From Bradyrhizobium iriomotense (GTDB lineage Bacteria > Pseudomonadota > Alphaproteobacteria > Rhizobiales > Xanthobacteraceae), in the NCBI RefSeq assembly GCF_018129405.1, contig NZ_JAFCLP010000005.1, forward strand, positions 248,001 through 312,000: a stretch of 64,000 bases of DNA. Direction: 5' to 3'. Both the position numbers and the translations under genes were made by a program. How positions within the stretch are numbered: the stretch's first letter is position 1; every line of letters starts with the position of its first letter. Positions 1-8,052 of the stretch are shown one piece after another. The notes below the pieces were generated by a model. The model did no database searches and had not been told where the DNA came from. It saw only the letters and a list, made by a program, of their open reading frames with translations.

Positions 1-505
1 CGAACAAGACGTCGCCGACATGGGCAAAACGCAGGTCCTTATTGAAGAACACCACGCTGCCCGGCGAGTGGCCGGGACAATGTAAAATGTCGAACGATAG
101 TCCGCCGATCGATACGCTGTCGCCTTCGTCGAGCCAGCGGTCCGGCGCAAAATTGCGCACGCCGGTCATGCCGAAGCGCGCGCCGCTCTCGACCACGTTG
201 TCGAGCAGGAACTTGTCGGCCTGATGCGGGCCCTCGATCGGCACTTTCAGCGCATCGCGCAAATCCGCGGCACCGCCGACATGGTCGATATGGCCGTGGG
301 TCAGCCAGATCTTCTCCACGGTGACGCCGGTCTGCTTGATCGCATCCAGGATCTTCGGCACGTCGCCGCCGGGATCGATCACCACGGCCTTCTTGCCGGG
401 CTCGTCCCAGATGATGGTGCAGTTCTGCTCGAACAGCGTCACGGGAACGATGATCGCGCCGGCCTTGGCTTGCGAGGATTCTTGGGTGTCATTGTGCTCG
501 GTCAT
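1..505 (-). CDS. MBL-fold metallohydrolase (glyoxalase II-like), 3' part cut off
   Basis: The minus-strand frame starts at the ATG complementary to 503-505 and runs off the left edge with no stop, so the C-terminus is missing. The 168 visible residues begin with a polar N-terminus, then an N-terminal beta region (VTLFEQNCTIIWDE) and a VIDPGGD segment typical of metallo-beta-lactamase-fold hydrolases. The metal-binding motif THGHIDHVGGA (HxHxDH) follows, and later a conserved CPGHSPGS segment. This is the small GloB/YcbL type that hydrolyses S-D-lactoylglutathione or related thioesters with two Zn ions in the cytoplasm. The exact substrate cannot be told from sequence. It is transcribed divergently from the GH13 gene at 667. 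Confidence 0.9.
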   Translation of the reverse strand, partial: MTEHNDTQESSQAKAGAIIVPVTLFEQNCTIIWDEPGKKAVVIDPGGDVPKILDAIKQTGVTVEKIWLTHGHIDHVGGAADLRDALKVPIEGPHQADKFLLDNVVESGARFGMTGVRNFAPDRWLDEGDSVSIGGLSFDILHCPGHSPGSVVFFNKDLRFAHVGDVLF

Positions 506-666
506 GGCGCCACAATGCCGATTTTTGCCATGCCGCCAAGCAAAAGATTCGTGCGCGAGCCCGGGGAACAGGTCACACGGCCGTCCCAATTGGCTCGCCA
601 ATCTGAACCGGGGCGTTGCTTCCGCGTTCTCCTGCGCGAGAGGTGGTCTTTGGATGGTATTGCGAC

Positions 667-2265
667 ATGGCTCAGGGCGAGAACTGGTGGCGCGACGGCA
701 TCTTCTATCAGATCTATCCGCGCTCCTTTCAGGACAGCGACGGTGACGGCGTCGGTGACCTCGCCGGCATCCTGAAGCGGCTGCCTTATGTCAAATCGCT
801 CGGCGTCGATGCGATCTGGCTGTCGCCGATCTTCCCCTCGCCGATGGCCGATTTCGGCTACGACATCGCCGACTATACCGGCATCGAGCCGCTGTTCGGC
901 ACGATGGCGGATTTCGACGCGCTGCTCGCGGCCGCCCATGACAACGGCCTGAAGCTGATCCTCGATCTCGTGCCCAACCACACATCAAGCCAGCATCCCT
1001 GGTTCGTCGAGAGCCGCGCCTCGCGCGACAATCCCAAGCGCGACTGGTACATCTGGCGCGATCCGAAGCCGGATGGCAGCGCGCCGAACAATTGGGTCTC
1101 CGAGTTCGGTGGCAGCGCCTGGGCTTTCGACGAGACCACGGGTCAGTACTACTACCACGCCTTCCTCACCCAGCAGCCGGACCTCAACTGGCGCAATCCC
1201 GATGTCCGCGCCGCGATCTACGACGTGATGCGGTTCTGGCTGGAAAAGGGCGTCGACGGCTTTCGCGTCGACGTGATCTGGCACCTGATCAAGGACGCCG
1301 AATTCCGCGACAATCCGCCGAACCCGCATTACGTCGACGGCCGGCCGCCGCACGAGAGGATCCTCACGCAATATTCCACCGACCAGGACGAGGTGCATGA
1401 CGTGATCGCCGAGATGCGGCGCGTCACCGATGCCTATTCTGCCCGCGTGCTGATCGGCGAGATCTATCTGCCGCTGCATCGCCTGATGGCCTATTACGGC
1501 AACGACCTGACCGGCGCGCAGATGCCGTTCAACTTCGCGCTGCTCTCGACCTTCTGGAGCGCGCGCTCGATCGAGACGATCATCGAGGATTACGAGAAGG
1601 CGCTGCCACGCGGCGCCTGGCCGAACTGGGTGCTCGGCAATCACGATCGCCCGCGCGTGGCGAGCCGCGTCGGTCCCGAGCAGGCTCGCGTCGCCGCCAT
1701 GCTGCTGCTGACCTTGCGCGGCACGCCGACGCTTTATTACGGCGACGAGATCGGCATGCATCAGCTCGCGATCGCGCCGGAGGATGTGCGCGATCCCTTC
1801 GAGAAGAACGTGCCCGGCATCGGCGTCGGCCGCGACGGCTGCCGCACGCCGATGCAGTGGGATTCGTCCAACTTCGCCGGCTTCTCGGAGGTGAGGCCAT
1901 GGCTACCGCTGCCCGAGGATCATATCCGCGAAAACGTCGCCAATCTCGAAGCCGATCCGTGCTCGATCCTCAGCCTCTACAAGCGCCTGATCGCGTTGCG
2001 GAGGGATTGCCCGCCGCTGATCGCCGGCGACTATCATCCGATCGCGGCGCAAGGCGACTTGCTGATCTATCGCCGCGTGGCCGGCGGCAAGTCGATAATC
2101 GTGGTGCTCAATCTCGGCCCTGACCCGATTGCTGTGACCACCAGCGCGATCCGCTTCGGCAGCGAGATCTTGCTGTCGACGTTTCTGGATCGCGAGGGGG
2201 AGAAGCTGGAGGGCGTGCTGGATCTGCGGGGGAATGAGGGCGTGATCGTGCGGTCGCCAACCTAG
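667..2265 (+). CDS. GH13 alpha-glucosidase / alpha-amylase family glycosidase
   Basis: A 532-residue protein. I chose the ATG at 667, just ahead of the conserved start WWRDGIFYQIYPRSF; an in-frame TTG at 616 adds residues without family similarity. The (beta/alpha)8 fold motifs of GH13 are all present: DLVPNHTS (region I), GFRVD with nucleophile Asp202, IGEIY with acid/base Glu265, and GNHD with transition-state stabiliser Asp327. The N-terminus (DSDGDGVGDLAGI), the length and the RTPMQWD segment fit oligo-1,6-glucosidase or alpha-glucosidase subfamilies such as rhizobial AglA. There is no signal peptide, so it should hydrolyse alpha-glucosides in the cytoplasm. It converges on another GH13 gene at 2465-4165, with a dispersed repeat between them. 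Confidence 0.9.
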   Translation: MAQGENWWRDGIFYQIYPRSFQDSDGDGVGDLAGILKRLPYVKSLGVDAIWLSPIFPSPMADFGYDIADYTGIEPLFGTMADFDALLAAAHDNGLKLILDLVPNHTSSQHPWFVESRASRDNPKRDWYIWRDPKPDGSAPNNWVSEFGGSAWAFDETTGQYYYHAFLTQQPDLNWRNPDVRAAIYDVMRFWLEKGVDGFRVDVIWHLIKDAEFRDNPPNPHYVDGRPPHERILTQYSTDQDEVHDVIAEMRRVTDAYSARVLIGEIYLPLHRLMAYYGNDLTGAQMPFNFALLSTFWSARSIETIIEDYEKALPRGAWPNWVLGNHDRPRVASRVGPEQARVAAMLLLTLRGTPTLYYGDEIGMHQLAIAPEDVRDPFEKNVPGIGVGRDGCRTPMQWDSSNFAGFSEVRPWLPLPEDHIRENVANLEADPCSILSLYKRLIALRRDCPPLIAGDYHPIAAQGDLLIYRRVAGGKSIIVVLNLGPDPIAVTTSAIRFGSEILLSTFLDREGEKLEGVLDLRGNEGVIVRSPT

Positions 2266-2267
2266 CC

Positions 2268-2433
2268 GTCGTCCCGGGGCGCGACGCAGTCGCGAGCTAT
2301 GATGCGCAATTGCGCATCTGAGGACCCATAACCACAGGGAGTAGTTTGGCGAAGACTCGGAGTGACCTTTGTGCCCCAAACTATTCCCTGGGGTTATGGG
2401 TCCCGGATCTGCGCTTCGCTTGTCCGGGACGAC
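2268..2433. repeat. Family A dispersed palindromic repeat, copy 1 (chimeric)
   Basis: The ends are inverted copies beginning GTCGTCCCGG and finishing CCGGGACGAC. Inner arms CCCATAACCACAGGG and CCCTGGGGTTATGGG pair with one mismatch. The left part carries an inserted perfect 16-nt palindrome ATGCGCAATTGCGCAT (2302-2317), which resembles the core of family B. It fills the gap between two convergent genes and could fold as a bidirectional terminator. Confidence 0.85.
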
Positions 2434-2464
2434 AGCGGAACGTGAGGCCACAGCGGCGGCCACA

Positions 2465-4165
2465 TCACCCCGGATGCTTCTTCCCCCGCACCGTCGTGTC
2501 GTCGATGTCGCTCCGCTTCAGCAGATAATCCAGCCCGCCGACGCGGTACCAGCGATAGCCATACGGCTCCAGCACGACGCGGTGCTGGCCGCGCTTGTCG
2601 GCGTGGCTGTGGTCTTCCGCGAGCAGGTTGATCAGATGCGCGCCGGCCTCGCCTGATAGCCCGGCCGAGAACGCGATCTCGCGCGGCTTCTCGTCGAGAT
2701 TGTGCACGAACAGCACCGAATTGTTGCGCCAGTCGTAGCGCATGATGAACACGGCGGGGTCGCGCACAGGAATGATCGTGAAATCGCCCCAGCCGACCTC
2801 CGGCACTTCTTTCCGCATGCGGACGATGCGCTCGGTCCAGTTCAGCATGGAGTTGGGATCGCGCCGCTGTTTTGCGACATTGACGTGCGGAAAGCCGTAA
2901 GGTCCCCCGTCGATGACGGGGCAGGCCGGCTTGTCGCTCTTGGTGAAGCCGCCATGCGGCTCGGTCGACCATTGCATCGGCGTGCGCGCACAATCGCGCT
3001 CGGGCTGCGAGAGATCATCGCCCATCGCGATCTCGTCGCCGTAGCGGATGACAGGCGTTCCCGGCAGCGTGCACATCAGGCTGTAGGCAAGCTCGAGCCG
3101 TCGGCGGTCGCCGCCCAGCATCGGCGCAAGGCGCCGGCGGATGCCGCGGTCGTAGAGCTGCATGTCCTCGTCGGGGCCGAAGCATTTGAACACCGTATCG
3201 CGCTGCGCCTTGGTCAATCGTCCGAGATCGAGCTCATCGTGATTGCGCAGGAACAGGCCCCATTGCGCCGTCGCCGGCCGCGGCTTTGTTGCTTTCAGCG
3301 CCTTGGCGAGCGGACGGGAATCCGCGGACGCCAGCGCGTAGAACAGATGCTGGTTGACGTGGAAGTTGAACATCATGTGCATGCGGTCGCCGTCGCGTCC
3401 GAAATATTCCATGTCCGTCTTCGGCAGCACATTGGCCTCGGCGAGGATGATGGCGTCGCCCTGTCGCCATTGCAGGAATTCGCGGAAGGCGCGCAGCATG
3501 TCGTACTGCTCGACCGGCTTCTTAACCTTCGCGCCTTTGGTGGCGATGATGAAGGGAACGGCGTCCATGCGGAAGCCGGAGACGCCGAGCTGGATCCAGA
3601 AGCCCATGATCTTGAGGATCTCGGCCTGCACATGCGGGTTCGAGGTGTTGAGGTCGGGCTGGAAATCGTAGAAGCGATGGAAGTAATACGCGCCGGCTTC
3701 CTTGTCGCGGGTCCAGGTCGACTTCTGCACGCCGGGAAACACCATGCCCTTGTTGGCGCCGGCCGGCTTCTTGTCGGACCACACATACCAGTCGCGATAG
3801 GGCGAGCTCTTGTCGCGCCGCGCTTCCTTGAACCAGTGGTGCTGGTCCGAGGTGTGGTTGACGACGAGGTCGATGATGATTCGGATGCCGCGCTGCTTGC
3901 AGCCATGGGCGAACTCGACGAAATCGCCGAGCGTGCCGTAGCTGGAATCGACGCTGTAATAATCGGCGATGTCGTAGCCGTCGTCGCGGCCGGGCGAGGT
4001 CTGGAACGGCATCAGCCAGATCGTGGTGATGCCGAGCCCGTGCAGATAATCGAGCCGGCGCAAGAGGCCCTTGAAGTCGCCGACACCGTCGCCGTCGGCG
4101 TCCATATAGGAGCCGACGGAGAGGCAGTAGATCACGCCGTTCTTGTACCAGAGATCGTCGATCAT
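2465..4165 (-). CDS. GH13 alpha-amylase family protein, trehalose synthase (TreS)-like
   Basis: A 566-residue protein that opens with DLWYKNGVIY and DGDGVGDFKGL, the TreS-like form of the GH13 N-terminus. Catalytic residues are visible: GFRMD with nucleophile Asp201, LAEAN with acid/base Glu243, and LRNHDE with Asp310. It also has DDGYDIADYY and IDLVVNHTSDQHHWF. TreS interconverts maltose and trehalose in the cytoplasm. This protein has TreS length but no fused maltokinase domain, and no treY/treZ or glgE is nearby, so an amylase or glucosyltransferase role is possible. It is convergent with the other GH13 gene. Family is certain; the reaction is inferred. Confidence 0.85.
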   Translation of the reverse strand: MIDDLWYKNGVIYCLSVGSYMDADGDGVGDFKGLLRRLDYLHGLGITTIWLMPFQTSPGRDDGYDIADYYSVDSSYGTLGDFVEFAHGCKQRGIRIIIDLVVNHTSDQHHWFKEARRDKSSPYRDWYVWSDKKPAGANKGMVFPGVQKSTWTRDKEAGAYYFHRFYDFQPDLNTSNPHVQAEILKIMGFWIQLGVSGFRMDAVPFIIATKGAKVKKPVEQYDMLRAFREFLQWRQGDAIILAEANVLPKTDMEYFGRDGDRMHMMFNFHVNQHLFYALASADSRPLAKALKATKPRPATAQWGLFLRNHDELDLGRLTKAQRDTVFKCFGPDEDMQLYDRGIRRRLAPMLGGDRRRLELAYSLMCTLPGTPVIRYGDEIAMGDDLSQPERDCARTPMQWSTEPHGGFTKSDKPACPVIDGGPYGFPHVNVAKQRRDPNSMLNWTERIVRMRKEVPEVGWGDFTIIPVRDPAVFIMRYDWRNNSVLFVHNLDEKPREIAFSAGLSGEAGAHLINLLAEDHSHADKRGQHRVVLEPYGYRWYRVGGLDYLLKRSDIDDTTVRGKKHPG

Positions 4166-4241
4166 GCGCGCGCGGCCGGTGGTTCCGCCGAGGTGCGGCG
4201 GCTGCGTGATAAGCGCGTGGGGAAGGGGAGGTTCCCCGCGT

Positions 4242-4263
4242 GTCGTCCCGGGGCCGGGACGAC
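4242..4263. repeat. Solo terminal hairpin of family A
   Basis: Perfect 10-bp inverted repeat (GTCGTCCCGG / CCGGGACGAC) separated by two bases. It has the sequence of one end of family A with no body, 35 bases before a full copy. Confidence 0.7.
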
Positions 4264-4297
4264 GCTGGAGAATGTGGCGACCGCGTCATCCTCCGCC

Positions 4298-4429
4298 GTC
4301 GTCCTGGACAAGCGAAGCGCAGATCCAGGATCCATTACCACAGTGCGCAATTTGACGAAGGCCGGTGGCTATCAGCTCGCGCGCCAACGGCCTCTTGGGG
4401 TAATGGGTCCTGGCTTTCGCCAGGACGAC
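4298..4429. repeat. Family A dispersed palindromic repeat, copy 2
   Basis: The left end GTCGTCCTGG folds with TCCAGGA about 30 bases on. The right end is TCCTGGCTTTCGCCAGGA followed by CGAC. It lies between the start of the TreS-like gene and the start of mmcB, so promoters for both must overlap or flank it. Confidence 0.8.
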
Positions 4430-4456
4430 GATGGAGGAATCGGCTATCCTCTCACC

Positions 4457-4945
4457 ATGGACAACACCGCCCGCATCACCCTCGTGCCGCCACCGGATCG
4501 CCGCCAGTCCGAGACGGCGCTCGCCATCGCGCGTGGGACCGCGCGGCTGCTCCGTTCGCTCGGCTTTTCCTGCATCAGCGAATTGCCGCTGCCCTCGGGC
4601 CGGCGCGCTGATCTCGTGGCGCTGAACGAGCGTGGCGAGATCTGGATCGTCGAGATCAAATCGTCGGTCGAGGATTTGCGCGCCGATCAGAAATGGCACG
4701 AATACCGCGCCCATTGTGACCGGCTGTTCTTCGCCTTCACGCAGGATCTGCCCTGCGAGATCTTTCCTGAAGACACCGGCCTGATCATCGCGGACGCCTA
4801 CGGCGCGCACATGCATTGCGAGGCGCCCGAGCACAAGCTCGCTGCCGCCACGCGCAAGCAGATGACGGTGCGTTTCGCGATGGCGGCGGGCCTGCGGATC
4901 AACCGCCTGGTCGATCCGCAGGGACACGCGGATTTTTGGGAATGA
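4457..4945 (+). CDS. mmcB: MmcB family DNA repair protein (PD-(D/E)XK fold)
   Basis: A 162-residue cytoplasmic protein starting at the ATG at 4457. The core RADLVALNERGEIWIVEIKSS matches the D...ExK metal-binding signature of PD-(D/E)XK nucleases. Flanking segments (RRADLVAL, KWHEYRAHCDRLFFAF, FPEDTGLIIAD) are typical of the MmcB family (formerly DUF1052). In Caulobacter MmcB belongs to the SOS regulon and cooperates with the ImuABC mutagenesis pathway. No clear LexA box was noticed in the upstream gap, which is largely filled by family A copy 2. The same frame stays open far upstream (from 2702), but that part is antisense to the GH13 gene and not coding. Confidence 0.85.
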   Translation: MDNTARITLVPPPDRRQSETALAIARGTARLLRSLGFSCISELPLPSGRRADLVALNERGEIWIVEIKSSVEDLRADQKWHEYRAHCDRLFFAFTQDLPCEIFPEDTGLIIADAYGAHMHCEAPEHKLAAATRKQMTVRFAMAAGLRINRLVDPQGHADFWE

Positions 4946-4949
4946 GTCC

Positions 4950-5035
4950 GTAGGATGGGTAGAGCGAAGCGAAACCCATCAATTTCGGTGCGAGGCGCGA
5001 AGAAGGTGGGTTTCGCTTCGCTCTACCCACCCTAC
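4950..5035. repeat. Family C dispersed palindromic repeat, copy 1
   Basis: The outer arms are GTAGGATGGGTAGAGCGAAGC and its near inverse GCTTCGCTCTACCCACCCTAC, about 20 nt each. Inner arms contain GAAACCCAT and GGTGGGTTTC. It lies between convergent mmcB and regR and could terminate both. Confidence 0.8.
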
Positions 5036-5042
5036 GACACCG

Positions 5043-5627
5043 TTACCTCGGCGCGCGCTTCGCCAAAATGCGCTGCAAGGTCCGCCGGTGCATGTTGAGC
5101 CGCCGCGCCGTTTCCGAGACGTTGCGATTGCACATCTCGTAGATGCGCTGGATGTGCTCCCAGCGCACGCGGTCGGCGGACATCGGGTTGGTCGGCAGCT
5201 CGGATTTCTCCGCGCTGGTCGACAGCAGCGCGGCGACGACGTCGTCGGCATCCGCGGGCTTCGAGAGATAATCGATCGCGCCCATCTTCACCGCGGTCAC
5301 GGCGGTGGCGATGTTGCCATAGCCGGTCAGCACGATCGCGCGTGCGTCCGGGCGCTTCTTCTTCAGCGCCGAGACCACGTCGAGGCCGTTGCCGTCACCG
5401 AGCCGCAAGTCGACAACCGCGAATGCGGGAGCCGCCTTGCCGATTTGCGCGAGACCGTCCGAGACGGTGTCGCACGACGTCACCGAAAAGCCGCGGGTCT
5501 CCATCGCGCGCGACAAGCGCTCCAGAAACGGCTTGTCGTCCTCCACGATGAGAAGCGAGCGGTCGGCCTGTTCATTCAGTTCGGCGATGGCGTTCAAGGT
5601 GATGTCCTCTCTCCAGCGCGTTGACAT
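5043..5627 (-). CDS. regR: RegR/ActR/PrrA-type redox response regulator
   Basis: A 194-residue two-domain response regulator. The ATG at 5625-5627 has GAGG a few bases upstream; a TTG at 5639 is an alternative. The receiver domain (about 24-140) contains the acidic pocket VEDD, phosphoacceptor Asp73 in VVDLRLGDGNG, the conserved Thr in LTGYG, and Lys in SKP. A short linker leads to a Fis-type helix-turn-helix, NVSETARRLNMHRRTLQRIL. This is the RegA/PrrA/ActR/RegR family. In Bradyrhizobium RegR activates fixR-nifA and other oxygen-responsive genes. The kinase regS lies directly upstream on the same strand, 73 bases away, so the two probably form one operon. Confidence 0.93.
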   Translation of the reverse strand: MSTRWREDITLNAIAELNEQADRSLLIVEDDKPFLERLSRAMETRGFSVTSCDTVSDGLAQIGKAAPAFAVVDLRLGDGNGLDVVSALKKKRPDARAIVLTGYGNIATAVTAVKMGAIDYLSKPADADDVVAALLSTSAEKSELPTNPMSADRVRWEHIQRIYEMCNRNVSETARRLNMHRRTLQRILAKRAPR

Positions 5628-5700
5628 ATGGCCTCGCAACCGCGCGGTGCCAAGACCACCAATGGTCGATCGGCCCTTTTGTGCGACGCAAGGTCGCGGT

Positions 5701-7032
5701 CTATCCTATTGTTTCTTCGAGCGTCTCGATAGCCTCAAAACGCTGCCTGGGCCATGTGATGTGGACCACCGCGCCGTGTTCCGGGAAGATCCGGTTGGTA
5801 AACGAGACCTTGGCGCCGGTCCGTTCGAGCAAGGTACGTGCGATGAACACGCCGAGGCCGAGGCCTCGCTGTTCGCCGCTGCCGTCGTCCTGGGTGCGCC
5901 GTCGCGACAGATACGGCTCGCCGATCCGGTTGAGGATATCAGGCGGAATGCCCGGGCCGTCGTCGGAGATCAACAGCTCGATCGTGTCCTTGTTCCACCA
6001 GGCGTTCACCTCGACGGTGGTGTGGGCGAAATCGACGGCATTCTCGACGATGTTGCCGAATCCGTACAGGATCGCCGGGTTGCGCGAGCCGACCGGCTCG
6101 GCGACCGCGGCCACCGCGATCCGCACCTTGATGTCGACGCCGAAATCGCGGTGCGGGGCCACGACTTCCTCGATCAGCTCCGACAGCTTCATGCGGTCGA
6201 ACGGCGCGCCGGTGGAGGAGAGCTGGGTGATCTTGCTGAGGATGTCGCGGCAGCGCTGGGTCTGCTCGCGCAGCGTCTTCAGGTCCGCGGCAAAGCTCGG
6301 ATCCTTCACCGTCTTTTCCAATTCGCGCGAGATCAAAAAAATGGTCGCGAGCGGCGTGCCGAGCTCGTGCGCGGCCGCGGCGGCGAGGCCGTCGAGCTGG
6401 GTCAGATGCTGCTCGCGCGTCAGCACCAGTTCGGTGGCAGCCAGCGCGTCCGCCAGCTTGCGCGCCTCCTCGGTCACCTGGAACGAGTAGAGGCTGGTGA
6501 CGCCGATGGCGAGCACGATCGAGAGCCAGACGCCGACGAGATAGATCGGCGGCAGCACCAGCGGATCGTCGGAATCCCAGGGCAGCGGCAGGTGGAAGAA
6601 GAACAGCACCGAAGCGCAGGCGACAGCGAGCAGGCCGAGGCCGAAAGTGAAGCGGGCCGGCAGCGCCGTCGCCGAGATCAGCACCGGCGCGAGAAACAGG
6701 AACGAGAACGGGTTCTGCAGTCCGCCGGTGAAGAACAACAGCCCCGCCAGCTCCACGATGTTCAGCGCCAGCAGGCCGGCGGCCTGCATCGGCTCCAGCC
6801 GCTGCATCGGATTGGCAACGGTCTGCAGGCCCAGATTGAGCGCGGCCGACAGCGCGATGATGCTGACGCAGGGAACGATCTCGACGTTGAACTCCAGCCC
6901 CTGCGCCACAATGAAGATCGCCGCGAGCTGGCCCAGCACCGCGAGCCAGCGCAGCCGCAGGATGGTGTCGAGGCGGATATGCCGCTGCGCGTGGCGGAAG
7001 TCGGAAGCGGCAATTTCGGTCATATCGGCCAA
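5701..7032 (-). CDS. regS: RegS/RegB/PrrB-type redox sensor histidine kinase
   Basis: A 443-residue membrane kinase. The N-terminal half (about 28-185) has six hydrophobic segments and the ubiquinone-sensing motif GGLQNPF at 103-109. The H-box is AAAAHELGTPLATI with phosphorylated His222. Cys261 in QRCRDIL corresponds to the redox-active cysteine described in Rhodobacter RegB. The ATP-binding domain follows, with an N-box (NIVENAVDFA), DDGPGIP and GLGLGVFIA. It should phosphorylate RegR, encoded immediately downstream. A divergent ABC exporter starts 98 bases away and shares the promoter region. Confidence 0.94.
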   Translation of the reverse strand: MADMTEIAASDFRHAQRHIRLDTILRLRWLAVLGQLAAIFIVAQGLEFNVEIVPCVSIIALSAALNLGLQTVANPMQRLEPMQAAGLLALNIVELAGLLFFTGGLQNPFSFLFLAPVLISATALPARFTFGLGLLAVACASVLFFFHLPLPWDSDDPLVLPPIYLVGVWLSIVLAIGVTSLYSFQVTEEARKLADALAATELVLTREQHLTQLDGLAAAAAHELGTPLATIFLISRELEKTVKDPSFAADLKTLREQTQRCRDILSKITQLSSTGAPFDRMKLSELIEEVVAPHRDFGVDIKVRIAVAAVAEPVGSRNPAILYGFGNIVENAVDFAHTTVEVNAWWNKDTIELLISDDGPGIPPDILNRIGEPYLSRRRTQDDGSGEQRGLGLGVFIARTLLERTGAKVSFTNRIFPEHGAVVHITWPRQRFEAIETLEETIG

Positions 7033-7130
7033 TGTGGCGGTGCCTTCTGGATCACAAACGCTGGGCTCGCGGAACCACCCCGATTACAAGCCTTGCGCTA
7101 TCAGCTGCAATAGCAGAAGAACGACCCAGC

Positions 7131-7934
7131 ATGACCGAGAATGACAAGGCTTCAAGTCGGCCGACTGTCGCGGATCGCGGCGCCTCCGTGGCGATCGCGG
7201 TCGATCACCTCGTCAAGGTCTACAAGCAGACCCGCGCCGTCGACGATATCTCCTTTTCGCTGCCGCGCGGCAGCATCACCGGCCTCTTGGGCGGCAACGG
7301 CGCCGGCAAGACCACGACCATCGCGATGATCATGGGCCTGGTGCTGCCGACCTCCGGCCGCGTGCAGGTGCTCGGGCATCGCATGCCCGAGGAGAGCGCT
7401 GCGGTGCTGGGGCGGATGAATTTCGAGAGCCCCTATGTCGACATGCCGATGCGGCTCACGGTGCGGCAGAACCTCACCATCTTCGGCAAGCTCTATGCGG
7501 TCAAGGACCTGTCCGACCGCATCGCCGAACTCGCTGACGATCTCGACCTCACCGATTTCATCGACCGCGCCAACGGCAAGCTCTCGGCCGGCCAGAAGAC
7601 CCGCGTTGCGCTGGCGAAAGCGCTGATCAACCAGCCCGAGCTGCTCTTGCTGGACGAGCCGACCGCCTCGCTCGACCCTGACACTGCCGATTGGGTGCGC
7701 GGCCATCTGGAGCGCTACCGCCGCGACAACGACGCCACCATCCTCCTGGCCTCGCACAACATGCTCGAGGTCGAGCGGCTCTGCGACCGCGTCATCATCA
7801 TGAAGCGTGGCCGCATCGAGGACGACGACACGCCCGAGGCGATCATGGCCCGCTACAACCGCGCCACGCTGGAGGAGGTGTTTCTGGACGTCGCCCGCGG
7901 CCGGGTGAACGGCGCCAAGGAGGCGGCAAGATGA
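7131..7934 (+). CDS. ABC exporter ATP-binding protein
   Basis: A 267-residue nucleotide-binding protein; the ATG at 7131 was chosen because the preceding in-frame residues have no family similarity. Walker A is GGNGAGKTT (54-62), the signature is LSAGQKTRV, Walker B is LLLLDEPTASLD, and the H-loop is ASHN. The single ABC domain and C-terminal region (ATLEEVFLDVARG) are typical of DrrA/CcmA-type exporters paired with ABC-2 permeases, and such a permease follows at 8053. The substrate (drug, lipid or polysaccharide) is unknown. A family D repeat separates the two subunit genes. Confidence 0.9.
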   Translation: MTENDKASSRPTVADRGASVAIAVDHLVKVYKQTRAVDDISFSLPRGSITGLLGGNGAGKTTTIAMIMGLVLPTSGRVQVLGHRMPEESAAVLGRMNFESPYVDMPMRLTVRQNLTIFGKLYAVKDLSDRIAELADDLDLTDFIDRANGKLSAGQKTRVALAKALINQPELLLLDEPTASLDPDTADWVRGHLERYRRDNDATILLASHNMLEVERLCDRVIIMKRGRIEDDDTPEAIMARYNRATLEEVFLDVARGRVNGAKEAAR

Positions 7935-7955
7935 GGGAGCCCGGATGTTTCGGCC

Positions 7956-8041
7956 GTAGCCCGGATGGAGCGCAGCGCAATCCGGGACCCCTGTCGCTTG
8001 CGGCGCGATTCCCGGATTACGCTTCGCTCCATCCGGGCTAC
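7956..8041. repeat. Family D palindromic repeat inside the ABC exporter operon
   Basis: Outer arms GTAGCCCGGATGGAGCG and CGCTCCATCCGGGCTAC pair almost perfectly, with inner arms CAATCCGGGA and TCCCGGATTA. It occupies nearly the whole gap between the ATPase stop and the permease start. Confidence 0.85.
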
Positions 8042-8052
8042 GAGGCACCGCC

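Noticed and set aside
2702-4456. Upstream extension of the mmcB frame
   Set aside because: The extension runs antisense through the GH13 gene; mmcB similarity begins at the ATG at 4457.
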